Below are positions 55,183 through 64,000 of a stretch of 64,000 bases of DNA, in pieces. Within the stretch, counting starts at the first letter, position 1. Each line of letters opens with the position of its first letter. A program made the position numbers and the translations under genes. The DNA is from Plectosphaerella cucumerina (lineage: Eukaryota > Ascomycota > Sordariomycetes > Glomerellales > Plectosphaerellaceae). The notes beneath the pieces were generated by a model that was given only the letters and a program-made list of their open reading frames with translations, was not told where the DNA came from and ran no database searches. The stretch is from assembly GCA_020746995.1 (NCBI GenBank), contig JAGPXD010000004.1, positions 5,022,001 to 5,086,000 on the forward strand, in the 5' to 3' direction.

Positions 55183-56572
55183 CTATGCTGCTTCCGACCG
55201 CATCCAAGCAAGCATCTCTTCGGACACGATCCTCGACGGATGACCTGGTGACATGAATGTTGCCTTCACCGCCACCACGTGCTCCAGCATCTCGACCGCC
55301 TCCTTGACCTGGCCGGTGGCTCGATACGCGATTGCGAGCGTGTGCTGCGATGCCAGTCGAGAAGGGTGTCCTCCACCAGCGTCGTCTCTCGTACCGCCAC
55401 CACGTGCTCCAGCAGCTCGACCGCCTCCTTCACCTGGCCGTTGGCTTGATACGCGATTGCGAGCGCGTGCTGCGACGCCGGTCGAGAGGGGTGATCCTCC
55501 GCCAGCGTCCTCGTGCGCACCGCCACCACATGCTCGTCTCGAAGCGCCAGCTTGTGGACCCTGCGTGAGATCTTGGCGCTGATCCCATGTAAATGTTCCG
55601 ATGAAAAGCCTCCAGAGGTGGCCCGGTCGAGGATCGAGGACAAGTAGAAGATCATGAAAGACTTGAAGGTGGAAACCTCTGCGTTCATAAGTCGGTCGTC
55701 CCGGTCGAGGATGAGACGCAGGGCTACCCTCAAGAAGAGCCACAGGGGGGACCGGTGCCAGGCAATCCTGTGACCGATATTGTATCTGACATGTTCGCGG
55801 CTGCGCTTCTGAATACACACATTTGAGACGGCTTGGCTGCCGTAACCAAGGAGCCAGGATCTCAGCATATCTGTCACGAGAGACGGATTCGTGGTGTCGC
55901 GTTCTTCGACATGCTCCTGCCCGGCTTTCCGGGCCTTGGCAGCGAAGTCAGGCAGTGACTGAGTGTCGAGCTGTGCAAGAAGATCTCCCAAGGTCGCGAG
56001 GAAGTCAGTGTTGGCGCCGATATCCCCACCCAGTATCGTTGCGGAGGCTGGAAACTGGCGTATTAGGCTGCCCTGGCAACCCATGACTGTAGCATTCGGG
56101 GCAAGCAGCTCAAATGGTTCGACAACGAAAGCGTCCTCAATTTTGGTGATTAGAATAGCAGCATTCTGGGCGCACATATTGATTGCAATCATGTCTGAAA
56201 ACGAAGTCAGTTACAAGCCCCGTGAAGTACTGGTACTCGCAGACGTTGCATACCGTTGTGTGGCAAATCCGAAAGCATCTCGTGAATTGCTTGCGCATGG
56301 AGATGTCCTGTGCCGGGCCTGGCGCGCCGAAGTCGGTCTATCATTCTCTTGCAGCGAGAAACTGGCGCAGCAACTGATCCTCCGACGAGCGATTCGAAGG
56401 CATCAAGGGACTGGTGAAGACTCGTTATCATCTCGACGCGGAAGTCACAATTGTCGTATGTTGCATCGTCGCCTTGTCCCGCGTCGGGTAGCAGGAAGAT
56501 GTGGTCAATCAGGTCACTGAGCCTTTCTCGTGCTGCTGGCCTGGCCATTTGTGCAACCGAAGATCCGTCCAT
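55183..56572 (-). pseudogene. Chimera of a DUF6606 N-terminal segment and TPR repeats, 1-bp frameshift
   Basis: Exon 1 (56572-56254) starts MDGSSVAQMARPAARERLSD and LIDHIFLLPDAGQGDD. A 59-bp intron (56195-56253, GTATGC...TAACTGAC...TTTCAG) leads into HNDMIAINMCAQNAAILITK and VVEPFELLAPNATVMGCQGS. Further on, HRIAWHRSPLWLFLRVALRL and FKSFMIFYLSSILDRAT match the pattern of DUF6606, normally the start of a very large fungal DUF3638/DUF3645 ubiquitin-hydrolase-like protein. Instead of continuing, the reading passes after ISAKISRRVHKLALRDE straight into kinesin-light-chain TPR units (DHPSRPASQHALAIAYQANG, then VKEAVELLEHVVAVRETT). Near 55368 one base is missing (GACACCC for GACCACCC); the next unit is in another frame (SQHTLAIAYRATGQVKEAVE) and ends EEMLAWMRSEAA at 55183. 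Corrected, it would be about 450 residues. Confidence 0.65.
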
Positions 56573-56832
56573 GTTGAGCTCGAGGCGTAAAAGGGTACGA
56601 ATGGACACAGTCGTTACCTGCGCCCTGGTAGCGATGAGAGGATTGGGAAACCATGCGATTGGTGTTTGGGGGGGATGGTGAGGGAAGATGACCCTGAGAG
56701 TCAGTGTCACGAGCCTCGTCCACAATTGCTGGAGAAATATACACACATATCTTGCGCTTGTGATTAATGTCTTCTTGGCCATACAGTATCAGTAGCTTCA
56801 CTGCCGGTAAACTTTGAATCTGAGCTACGAGT

Positions 56833-57228
56833 TCAAGCCGTGATAACCGACATCACCAATAGGCGCTCAATTGCGGTGCTCCTCAGCCCCACACGAGTAG
56901 GCGTTGCTCGTCTCGCACTGAAAGCTGAACTATTAGCGGGGTTCACAGCCGAATCACTGGAGATATCTACCCGGATACTTCGGCTTTCTATTACTTTAAT
57001 TACCGTGAAGCCGGGTAAGGGCTGATAAGTAACCCTCTCACAGACCCCGTTGCCAAGCGTATAGAATATTGCGGTTTCTCCGCCCCAAAGCGGCTGAGGA
57101 CGACCGCATACGCCAAGTCTTAGTGCGTCTTTGTGGGCATGTTTAAGGTTCGATCGGATAAAGATTCCAGTTCCTGATGTCCGAAATCGCTTGTTTCTAC
57201 AGAGATTGACGTGCGTAGAGGGAGCCAT
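56833..57228 (-). CDS. Hypothetical 131-residue protein
   Basis: An ATG-started intact minus-strand frame (MAPSTHVNLCRNKRFRTSGT). It has a plausible mix of residues, a WGGETAIFYTLGNGVCERV segment and no signal or membrane helix. No known family, splice site or partner supports it; the opposite strand also has a shorter frame. Kept as a possibility only. Confidence 0.25.
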   Translation of the reverse strand: MAPSTHVNLCRNKRFRTSGTGIFIRSNLKHAHKDALRLGVCGRPQPLWGGETAIFYTLGNGVCERVTYQPLPGFTVIKVIESRSIRVDISSDSAVNPANSSAFSARRATPTRVGLRSTAIERLLVMSVITA

Positions 57229-58219
57229 TGTGCGTCATGTCCAAGCAGTGCTAATCCTTATTTGGTGTTCGCTAGTAAGCGTTCATGTTTACTATCCCAA
57301 AGAACTTCGGGAGTCAATCACATGGAAAATTGTATGCAGATTTTCCAATCCTAGGCTACATTAAGACCCTCTCTGCCCATGCTCTCTCTGTAAGCGTCAC
57401 CCAACGTCCAGCAAGGTGACATTTCCCTTTGTCCGCGGCCGTAATTATGTTTCGGCCACCTAGCGCCTTGGTGGCGTCCATGTTCTTCCCAACTGTGACA
57501 GTGCAGTTGGCTTGGATCAGGGCCTAGTTAGATGCAGCGATTTATTGATGAAGCCATCGGGCAATTCTCGTGGGTTGAAGTCTGCTCAGGGTAAAGACGC
57601 AGATTTGGGGGGCGCGGGGCCGTGCACGGGCTTCAGTGTCAGTGGTGGGCGTAGGTCCTGTTGCACCTAAGCACGTCGGCTGCCAACTAAGAGCCGCTGA
57701 TAGCGACCATGTCCGTGCCGAAATACAATTCATCAACCCTTCTGGCCATGACGTCGCAATACCGCTGGAACGCTCACAATACTGGGTTTCGTACGCCTGG
57801 AGAGGCTCAAACCTTACTTTGCGCCACGTCGGATACCGCGGGTAGATCGCTATAGGATGCGGCCAAATCCTCGCAGCGTCCCGAACAACGAACTCAATGC
57901 TTCGTCACTCCTGCATCGCTGTCCCTGCATCAATGGACGAAGTTGAAGCCGACATGCTCCGGGGAAACGCTTGGTCGACGTAGGTTGTTCCTCGTATGCT
58001 TTCCGTCCTCCAAACATGCCCCAAGGAACGGTATCAGGCCACCTGACTGGTTCTACTGCATGGCCGGTTCTTCAACCCACGTCAGTCTCCTTGCCATTTT
58101 TTTATTTTATTTTTAATGGAGGTACTCTTTCGGGATGGAAGGGCCCCCTCGACCTCAGTTTCTTGCGCGCACGCGCTTCGGTCTCGGCAACCTCTGTTTC
58201 GTGCCGCTTCTCGTGGTTG
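57229..58219. other. Intergenic, 1 kb, no supported gene
   Basis: Short frames (57636-57845, 57971-58264) are not recognisable. Confidence 0.35.
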
Positions 58220-59160
58220 TCATATATCGGGCATTTGCCCGCCAAAGTGTGCGTAGTCGCATGATGTGGGACACACGTAAGATTGCTCGTTGCTGCAAAC
58301 GACGCACGTCATCTTGTTACAGCCGGAATCCTTGATGAACGGCGTGTGGCACTTGTTGCACCTACGGATCAAGGCCGCCGACATGGCCTCGTCGATATAC
58401 TGCTGTGTTGAAAGCCTGTACCCTCTCATCTCTTCGCATGTTTTGGGTTGGTGTGTCTTCTGCCTGCATAACCGGCAGGACACAATGCCACGGTAATCTC
58501 TGCCGCATCGGAGCTCTGTACCTTCCTCGACCGGCGGGCACTCGGCGAAAAAGGGGCAGAACGGGCATCGCGCGACGTTCTTGATGCCGGCGAGGCGGAC
58601 GACGACTTCAAATTCGGCCCGTTCCAGGGCGTGTGTGAGCTTTTAGTCGAGAATTTTTTCCCGCTGCGCGAGAGAAGCCGCCCAAGAAGTTGTCCGTCGA
58701 CACACTGAAGCTTATACTTCTTCGGATCGTAGATAGTGTTCTGGGCATTTCTTCTTGCACAGTCAACGCAGAAGAACTAGAGCCATACTGTTAGTCTGAT
58801 GTCCATGAAGTGTCAGACAAGTTTACGACCGTCACAGACAAGACTTACGTGTTAGTTAAGAAGAAGGTCACAAGAGACCATCTAGTGAATGACATGCTCC
58901 ATGAAGCAGCATGCGCACTCTCTCATGACGCGTGCGTCCGGGCTTTTGGGTTCCGATCACCTGCGTTTCTTGCCCTTGGGCGCCACTTTATACTCTGGAC
59001 TGTCGAGGACGTCATTGATAGCGTGGTCTGAACCAAGGTCGGAACGCCTGGCCGCCCGCTCGAGAGCATCGGGACACATGTCGGGGAAGAATGTTCTCAA
59101 AGCCGCGGGACACGCTTTGGGCTGATCGTCTGATTTGACACGGAGAGTTTCTGTAGCCAT
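58220..59160 (-). pseudogene. RBR-type E3 ubiquitin ligase, frameshifted
   Basis: From ATG 59160 the minus strand has an N-terminal helix pair (FFPDMCPDALERAARRSDLG, then INDVLDSPEYK). Later come RING-1 pieces (ECACCFMEHVIH; FFCVDCARRNAQNTIYDPKK), a linker KLTHALERAEFEVVVRLAGI, the IBR domain (ARCPFCPF, then ECPPVEEGTELRCG and VSCRLCRQKTHQPKTCEEM) and RING-2 (IRRCNKCHTPFIKDSGCNKM, then CVVCSNEQSYVC), ending at TGA 58220. Such enzymes pass ubiquitin through a catalytic Cys in RING-2. Frame changes are needed near 58654-58672 (GCGCAGCGGG and an A6 run, with a TAA in the expected frame) and at a T4 run near 58545-58550, so the gene is broken. Some RING-1 breaks may be introns. The normal C-terminal tail after RING-2 is missing. 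Confidence 0.65.
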
Positions 59161-59339
59161 GACTGATGGGCGAGTGCCGAGCCTGCGAATCTTATTGAGG
59201 TGGAGGATCAAGAGCCCAGAAGATGGAGAAAAAGATGTGTTTCTTTTTAACGAGCGTCAAGGGGTGGGGTCGAAGACTGCGTGCGTAGGATGTCAATGAT
59301 CCATGGAAAGGGGCATGGGTGCCGGGAGGATCCCGCTTC

Positions 59340-59920
59340 AGGTATAGGCTATCGAGGAGGATGTGCCGCGCTTGAGGACCAGCATTAATGCGGAGCGACA
59401 GGTGAGCGCCCAGCTTGCTGAGGCAGATTGAAGTCCTCCGGGAGCAACGGCGAGAGGAAAATCGAGGTGGACGAACGAAGGTGCGGGAGCTTCTTTCGAA
59501 CCTGGGCCCCGAGCCCTCGAGAAGACAAGGAATATGCTCCCGGTACGTGGATTCGGCTCCCCGCTTGATGGAGACAACTGCTCAACAGATTGATGCGAGA
59601 AAGCCCCGAGACCTCTTCCGGCACCAGCCCAAAGCCAGACTCTGGGATCTCATCGTACGAACGCACTGCGGCAGGTCAACTCGAACACGATATCCCTCGA
59701 GACCCGATTCAATCCCCGTTGGATGGCGACGCAATCGAAGCCCGGCCGGCCAAGCGGTGCCGAACTGCCGATGATAACGAAGTCACCGAGGGAATGATTG
59801 ACACCGAAGAATAAGAGGAAGAGGAGGACGAAGATGACGACGATGAGGAGGAAGAGTCCGAGGCAGAAGAGGACGAGGAAGATGACACGGAGGATGGACG
59901 ACGAATACGGGGATATGGGG
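59340..59920 (+). pseudogene. Degenerate coding region with coiled coil and acidic run
   Basis: Pieces in different + frames read RLRTSINAERQVSAQLAEAD, LRQIEVLREQRREENRGGRT (a coiled coil), and PDSGISSYERTAAGQLEHDI to AKRCRTADDNEVTEGMIDTE, followed after a TAA by a run of about 30 mostly Asp/Glu codons (59815-59905). The order, coiled coil then a basic KRCR patch then an acidic run, suggests one nuclear-type protein broken by indels. No family recognised. Confidence 0.35.
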
Positions 59921-61363
59921 CCCGGAGAGCCTAAGATGTCTGGGCTGTTGCTCTTTGGCTCAACTTCCGGTCTCAAGTGCCCATCGACTCAGCTGGTCCA
60001 GTTCCCGGGCCTGACAGGCATGGCTGCGGATATACATGGCCTCAGAGCGCCGAGTTCTACAACATGTGGTCGGCACAGACAACCTCCCCGGGTTTATCCC
60101 CTTCAGGCCCAGCATTTTCCACCTCAGCAAATCCAGCCTCTCCATCAGTCTTCGCATGCTCCATCCACACAACTTACGGTTCGCCGCTGCTCGGACGCCC
60201 TCAATCCTGCTGCAATGGAGCGATCACGGAGGACTGACTGTTCAACAGCGACATTACCCTGACCGTGGACCAGTTCTAGAAGAAAGAGGTCCTCTTCGTA
60301 GCAGGATGTGCGAGTGGGCATGACGGCCGGGAGAAGGCCGGGGCCCTGAAGCCATCTGCGCTCTCATACACAGACTCGAGGAGGCCGTTGCGTGGGGTAT
60401 GCTGTCGAATGTTAGCGGGAGGGCATCCAAGCAGAGCCGTGGCGTACCATGGTTTCGATGATCGCTCGGCGTTTGAGGTTCGGACAGGCGCAGATGGTTG
60501 ATGGCTGGCTGACCTGTTCGGGGTGGATGGTTTACCGACTTTGTCGGTTCGCCGGGTGCCAGCACTGGGATTTTAGCTTCAACGAATTGGCGGGGTTCCA
60601 ATGTTGATGCTGAAATCGCCGCTCTTCATTTACAGTTGGCAATGGTGACGGAATCTCCGATGTTCACAATGATCTCATCAAGGGTCTGGGCAGAGGACGT
60701 TCTCGATTCTGTCAATTAACCCCTCTAGCAACGACGATGCTCTGTGCTGCGTTGGTCTGCCCACTGCGCCGATACCCAAATGGAACGAATTGTGTCACAC
60801 CCTGTTCCAATTCCATGAGCACACCCTGCAAGACCACATTAGCGCAGGGTATGAAACGTCACCTTTGACAGGGTCTGAAGGTTTGGGTGCGGCTTTGTCA
60901 CACCCTGCCACCTCGGCCACTGCGATGCTATTTTGCTTGGCGCGCGAAACGTGCCTGCCTCTCTTGCCTACCTTTTTCAACACCCAACGCGTCCTTCCGC
61001 GCCGCCCTCGGTGTCCAGGCGTCGCTATGCCTTCCTTGTCCCCTTGGTCACGGCTCCGCGTTGCCTTTCGGGCCCAGCTCCTCGGCACACAACTTGATAG
61101 CGACCAGCTACATTAGTCCAACAAATCCTCTGCCCAATCGTGGCCCGAACATTCCGTCCCTTCGCACAGCGACCAGACAGATGGCGCCGTCGATTCCGAA
61201 CGAAGACGCAGACTATTCCGATGATCATGCGAATGAACAAATCGATGTTCCTCGACAAACCCCTCCCTCGTCAAACCTCCCATTCTAGCCCCGCCAGGAA
61301 GACACTCGGCGACTTTCCCCTCTCCAGCTATCCCAGATAAGCCATCGGAGTTTGTCGGTGTCC
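59921..61363. other. Intergenic, 1.4 kb, no supported gene
   Basis: Short frames on both strands are unconvincing. The last 180 bases (from ATG 61181) read in the same frame as the Ulp1-like gene apart from one TAG at about 61286-61288, so that gene may once have started at 61181. Confidence 0.35.
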
Positions 61364-62938
61364 ATGGCATCGCTTCGCCGCCCGACAAGCCCGAAGAGCA
61401 GCATGTCCCGATGCAGCGAGCAGTTGGCCGATTGCGAGCACACCGAGAATGCCGACAACACCGTCACAGCCCAGCCCGGCCTGAAGCAGTGGCACAAACA
61501 CCATGCGAAACGGCTCGAATATCTTCGGAGGGCATGGCCCGGAGGCATCCATGTCCCGTCACAGTTTATCGGCCCCGAAAATGACTGCACCGGGAGTTCC
61601 GTCATTGCAAATATATATACCATCACCAAGCGTTGCCAGGAGAAGGGCTTGCCGCTCGAGAACATGTGGGCGGAGGAGCAGCCCGGGTCTTGTCTTGACA
61701 CGGGGCTCATGCCCCGTCATCTTCGCCTTGCGAAGAAGTCTAGAATCACGAACGGCGTTGTTCGGGCCGCTCGTTGGGAGGTTCAACAAGATGACTGGCC
61801 TGCCACAGGCTTGGCATCGCCGGATCTGTCCACAGTTATAGTGGAGTCTTCGGTTCTTCCAGGCGACGATGATGTTGAAGACTATATGACAGAAGCACCC
61901 TGTCGAATGGAATTGGGGCTGTCTCGTCCTTCCGATGACGATGATTCTCTGCTCCAAGACTCGGACGATGGCGCTGAGTCTGTTGTTGACACTGGGAGAT
62001 GTCTGAGGGACTCTGTTCACGAACCCTCGTCGCCCGTGCTGTCCACCATTTGTGCTGGGGAGAGCCCCGGCCTCGTCGACCTCACCACTGATGGCACAGA
62101 CGAGCCCACGTCGGAGCCCGCGCCAGCAGTCGGGGACATCATTGCGACAATCTCGGCTCTCCGACCCGACGACCGCCTGGACAGCAGACATCTCTACTGG
62201 TGCTTGCAGAACGCTCTTCGTGTCCGCAGTCGCAAGGGTTGGTGTGTCTTGGAGCCTGGATTCCCTACCTCGGACGGTCAGCTTGGTACTGCAGTATTCA
62301 ACCTGCCAAAGCGCCCCAACAACATTATATTCCTTCTACATCATGCGACGCAGCATTGGAGCGTGGTGCACTGGGATCGGGAAGCACAACGTCTGCGACA
62401 CTACGATTCAGTGAGAGATGATGGACGCCACGGGGTGGTCGAGAAGCTGCTGGAATCGTTCACCACCCGCCACTCGTCTACGTCGCCTCGTCTCGAGTTC
62501 GTCGCCGAGGTTCGTGTTTGCGTTCTCTTCGTGTGTGCCCTCTCCTGACCTTGTATACAGCCTTGTCCGCATGGCATCTTCGCGCTCGCCTATATCGATC
62601 GTCTTACTCTTGGGGGCGCAGTTCATGGCCTTGTGGACCCTGCCAAGCTTCGGCAAGTGTATACCGGCAAACTCGAGGCGCATGTTCACGATGACATGCT
62701 CGCACCGGCACCGCCGCGCAACGTCCGTTGCCAGACACCCCCTTGCGGGCCCGATGTGGCGGACTCCATATTGGAGCGGCCGGCGAAGCGAAGCGACGTC
62801 GGCGAGAGGCAGACATCAACGGTCCGCCGGAAAGCATCGCGTCTACCCATGCCGAGCAACTATCCAGTTCTGGGGACAAAGCCGTCACATGCGAGCCCGC
62901 TTCCTGGTCTTATATCCGATCACTCGACAACAACTTAA
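61364..62938 (+). CDS. Ulp1-like (C48) cysteine protease, catalytic Cys doubtful
   Basis: Exon 1 from ATG 61364 to 62509 gives 382 residues. A Ser/Asp-rich N-terminal half precedes a protease-like half: LRPDDRLDSRHLYWCLQNAL, PNNIIFLLHHATQHWSVVHW (the His of HWSVVHWD) and LRHYDSVRDD (the Asp), as in SUMO proteases. A 51-bp intron (62510-62560, GTTCGT...CCTGACC...ATACAG) joins FVAEV-side sequence to PCPHGIFALAYIDRLTLGG. In the family this strand reads DCG followed by hydrophobics, so here the nucleophile Cys is either the displaced Cys of PCPHG or is lost. The frame then runs to 62938, but the biologically likely continuation is the coiled-coil frame described next. Fungal Ulp1-like proteins of this type are often repeated and linked to mobile DNA. 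Confidence 0.55.
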
Positions 62939-63552
62939 GCAGTCGCTGGGACGGCGTTCCTGACTTATTAGCTGATACTCTCGCAAAACTCGGGGAGGCC
63001 GACGATGTAGTATCCCGAGATATACACCAGGCAGGACTACTCGCGAAAGAACTAGACGATCTGCAAGTCTCCCGACGTACTGCTCGGGCGGATCTCGAGA
63101 CGGCTGAGGCGGCCTGGGAAACTGCTGGCCGAGCCGTCAAGTCAGCAGAAGTCGAGTTATCCGAGCTCAAGGACATGCTTGAGAAGTTGGCGTCGACACT
63201 GAAGCCTCTGAAGGAGAGCAGCGCGGTCGCGTGCAAGACTCGAGATAGCATCTTCACAGCCCATAGCGTCCTTCTGGAAGCCGCACACGCCACACTGCGG
63301 GACGCTTTGGAAGAGCAGGAAACTGCGGGGTCCGTCCACGAACATTCCAGGACACGCTTAGGAATCATCGAGGCGGACATGGCGCGGCTGGAGGCGGATC
63401 GTTTGTCCCGTGACATGCAGACGCTCGAGACTCGAAACGCTGTGGGCAGACAGGCCATGGCTGACATAGCTAGTATCACTTCGGCTCTAAAACGTTCAGG
63501 GCACCGTGTGGCCCCCGGCGGTGGTAGGTACCTGACTGACTCAACTTGTTAG
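62728..63552 (+). CDS. Coiled-coil tail of the Ulp1-like gene, in another frame
   Basis: The frame is open from about 62690 and encodes a short basic patch KRRRREADINGPPESIAS, then from 62900 about 190 residues of almost pure coiled coil (ELDDLQVSRRTARADLETAE, AVKSAEVELSELKDMLEKLA, ALEEQETAGSVHEHSRTRLG and on to DIASITSALKRSG), ending at a TAG 63550-63552. It has no ATG of its own at a sensible place, so it is probably the C-terminal part of the preceding Ulp1-like protein, separated by a frameshift or an unrecognised intron between 62690 and 62938. Long C-terminal coiled coils are known in fungal Ulp1-like proteins. Role: probably dimerisation. Confidence 0.55.
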   Translation: MPDTPLRARCGGLHIGAAGEAKRRRREADINGPPESIASTHAEQLSSSGDKAVTCEPASWSYIRSLDNNLSSRWDGVPDLLADTLAKLGEADDVVSRDIHQAGLLAKELDDLQVSRRTARADLETAEAAWETAGRAVKSAEVELSELKDMLEKLASTLKPLKESSAVACKTRDSIFTAHSVLLEAAHATLRDALEEQETAGSVHEHSRTRLGIIEADMARLEADRLSRDMQTLETRNAVGRQAMADIASITSALKRSGHRVAPGGGRYLTDSTC

Positions 63553-63605
63553 AGTAAGCGCCAATACTTCGGGCGAATTCAATTCCTCTATATCTGCTGA
63601 TCGTT

Positions 63606-63968
63606 GTGAATGGTGGTTGGGCTTTACGTGGGAAAGCACTTCTGACACGTTCGAGTACTGGCTGTAGCATTACAGCCTCCATCACTCCGTGTATCAAGCT
63701 GCGTCTGTTCCCTTATCCGATTGCAAAGGTCGATAGATACGATCCGTTTGACGAGATTGCGAAACATCAATTACAGGCGATCTCGCTGAAGGAAACAGCC
63801 CCCCGACAGGCTGGGATAACATATAATAACTATATCAGATCAGCTAGTCGCGGGTTAGGTCGATGCCGCGAGGCTGCTAAAGCGCGGGCTCGAGGGTTGT
63901 ACGGTAGCGGCGCAGCGTGGAGGACGCCGGAGCAGTACGCTGCGAGAAACTATCGCAGTAGTAGATAG
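63606..63968 (+). CDS. Short hypothetical frame at the window edge
   Basis: A + frame whose second half (FDEIAKHQLQAISLKETAPR, then RGLGRCREAAKARARGLYGS) looks like genuine coding sequence: basic and helical, ending WRTPEQYAARNYRSSR. No family recognised and no convincing ATG near the start of that half. It may be an exon of a gene continuing from or into neighbouring DNA. Confidence 0.25.
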   Translation: MNGGWALRGKALLTRSSTGCSITASITPCIKLRLFPYPIAKVDRYDPFDEIAKHQLQAISLKETAPRQAGITYNNYIRSASRGLGRCREAAKARARGLYGSGAAWRTPEQYAARNYRSSR

Positions 63969-64000
63969 AACCTTTTGAATTTTGACCCTGTTGCAAGGGG

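Noticed and set aside
60790..61288. Overlapping frames upstream of the Ulp1-like gene
   Set aside because: No recognisable motif on either strand and composition like a pyrimidine-rich leader.

Overview
The window is nuclear DNA of a filamentous ascomycete (Pezizomycotina, most likely Sordariomycetes). This is inferred from short GT-AG introns with CTAAC/CTGAC-type branch sites, typical fungal families (lactose-permease-like MFS transporter, CE16 esterase, AA9-CBM1 monooxygenase, HET, DUF6606, DUF3723, kelch membrane protein), and heavy decay of repeats resembling repeat-induced point mutation (RIP: CAG or TGG turned into TAG, ATG into ATA, TA-rich deserts). No bacterial, mitochondrial or CRISPR signal was seen.

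Layout. 1-10 kb is an ordinary gene-rich block on the + strand: the 3' end of a probable transcription factor, an MFS sugar transporter, a CE16 acetylesterase and a cellulose-binding AA9 LPMO. The last three would take part in plant-polymer attack and sugar uptake. From about 11 kb to 46.7 kb the window is accessory DNA. It holds two decayed copies of a DUF3723/ParB-like gene, each preceded by an array of a CTGCAG-centred 20-bp palindrome (a third locus has the array alone). It also holds the OrsD-type N-terminal half of a telomere-linked-helicase-like gene with two dispersed fragments, three LINE (Tad-like) remnants, a complete 465-bp TRIM element, and a Fot1/pogo transposon. Wrecked terpene cyclase and mpaB-type oxygenase genes, a possible ferric-reductase relic and an APH-family relic lie among them. 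Islands of readable genes sit inside: a collagen-like membrane protein, a small conserved fungal protein, an F-box-like protein, an intact HET-domain protein, a nearly intact patatin-like phospholipase and a TPR (NLR-type) fragment.

47-64 kb is mixed. It holds an intact kelch-repeat membrane protein, a palindromic MITE, a P450 pseudogene whose haem cysteine has been replaced, a small secreted cysteine-rich protein, a DUF6606-TPR chimera, an RBR ubiquitin-ligase pseudogene and a Ulp1-like protease with a coiled-coil tail.

DUF3723, patatin, NLR/TPR, HET and possibly FRE families in one RIP-mutated block are what is reported as cargo of fungal Starship giant transposons. No DUF3435 tyrosine-recombinase captain was recognised, so that reading is an inference: a degraded Starship-like or subtelomeric accessory region. 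All family names come from reading motifs, not from database searches.
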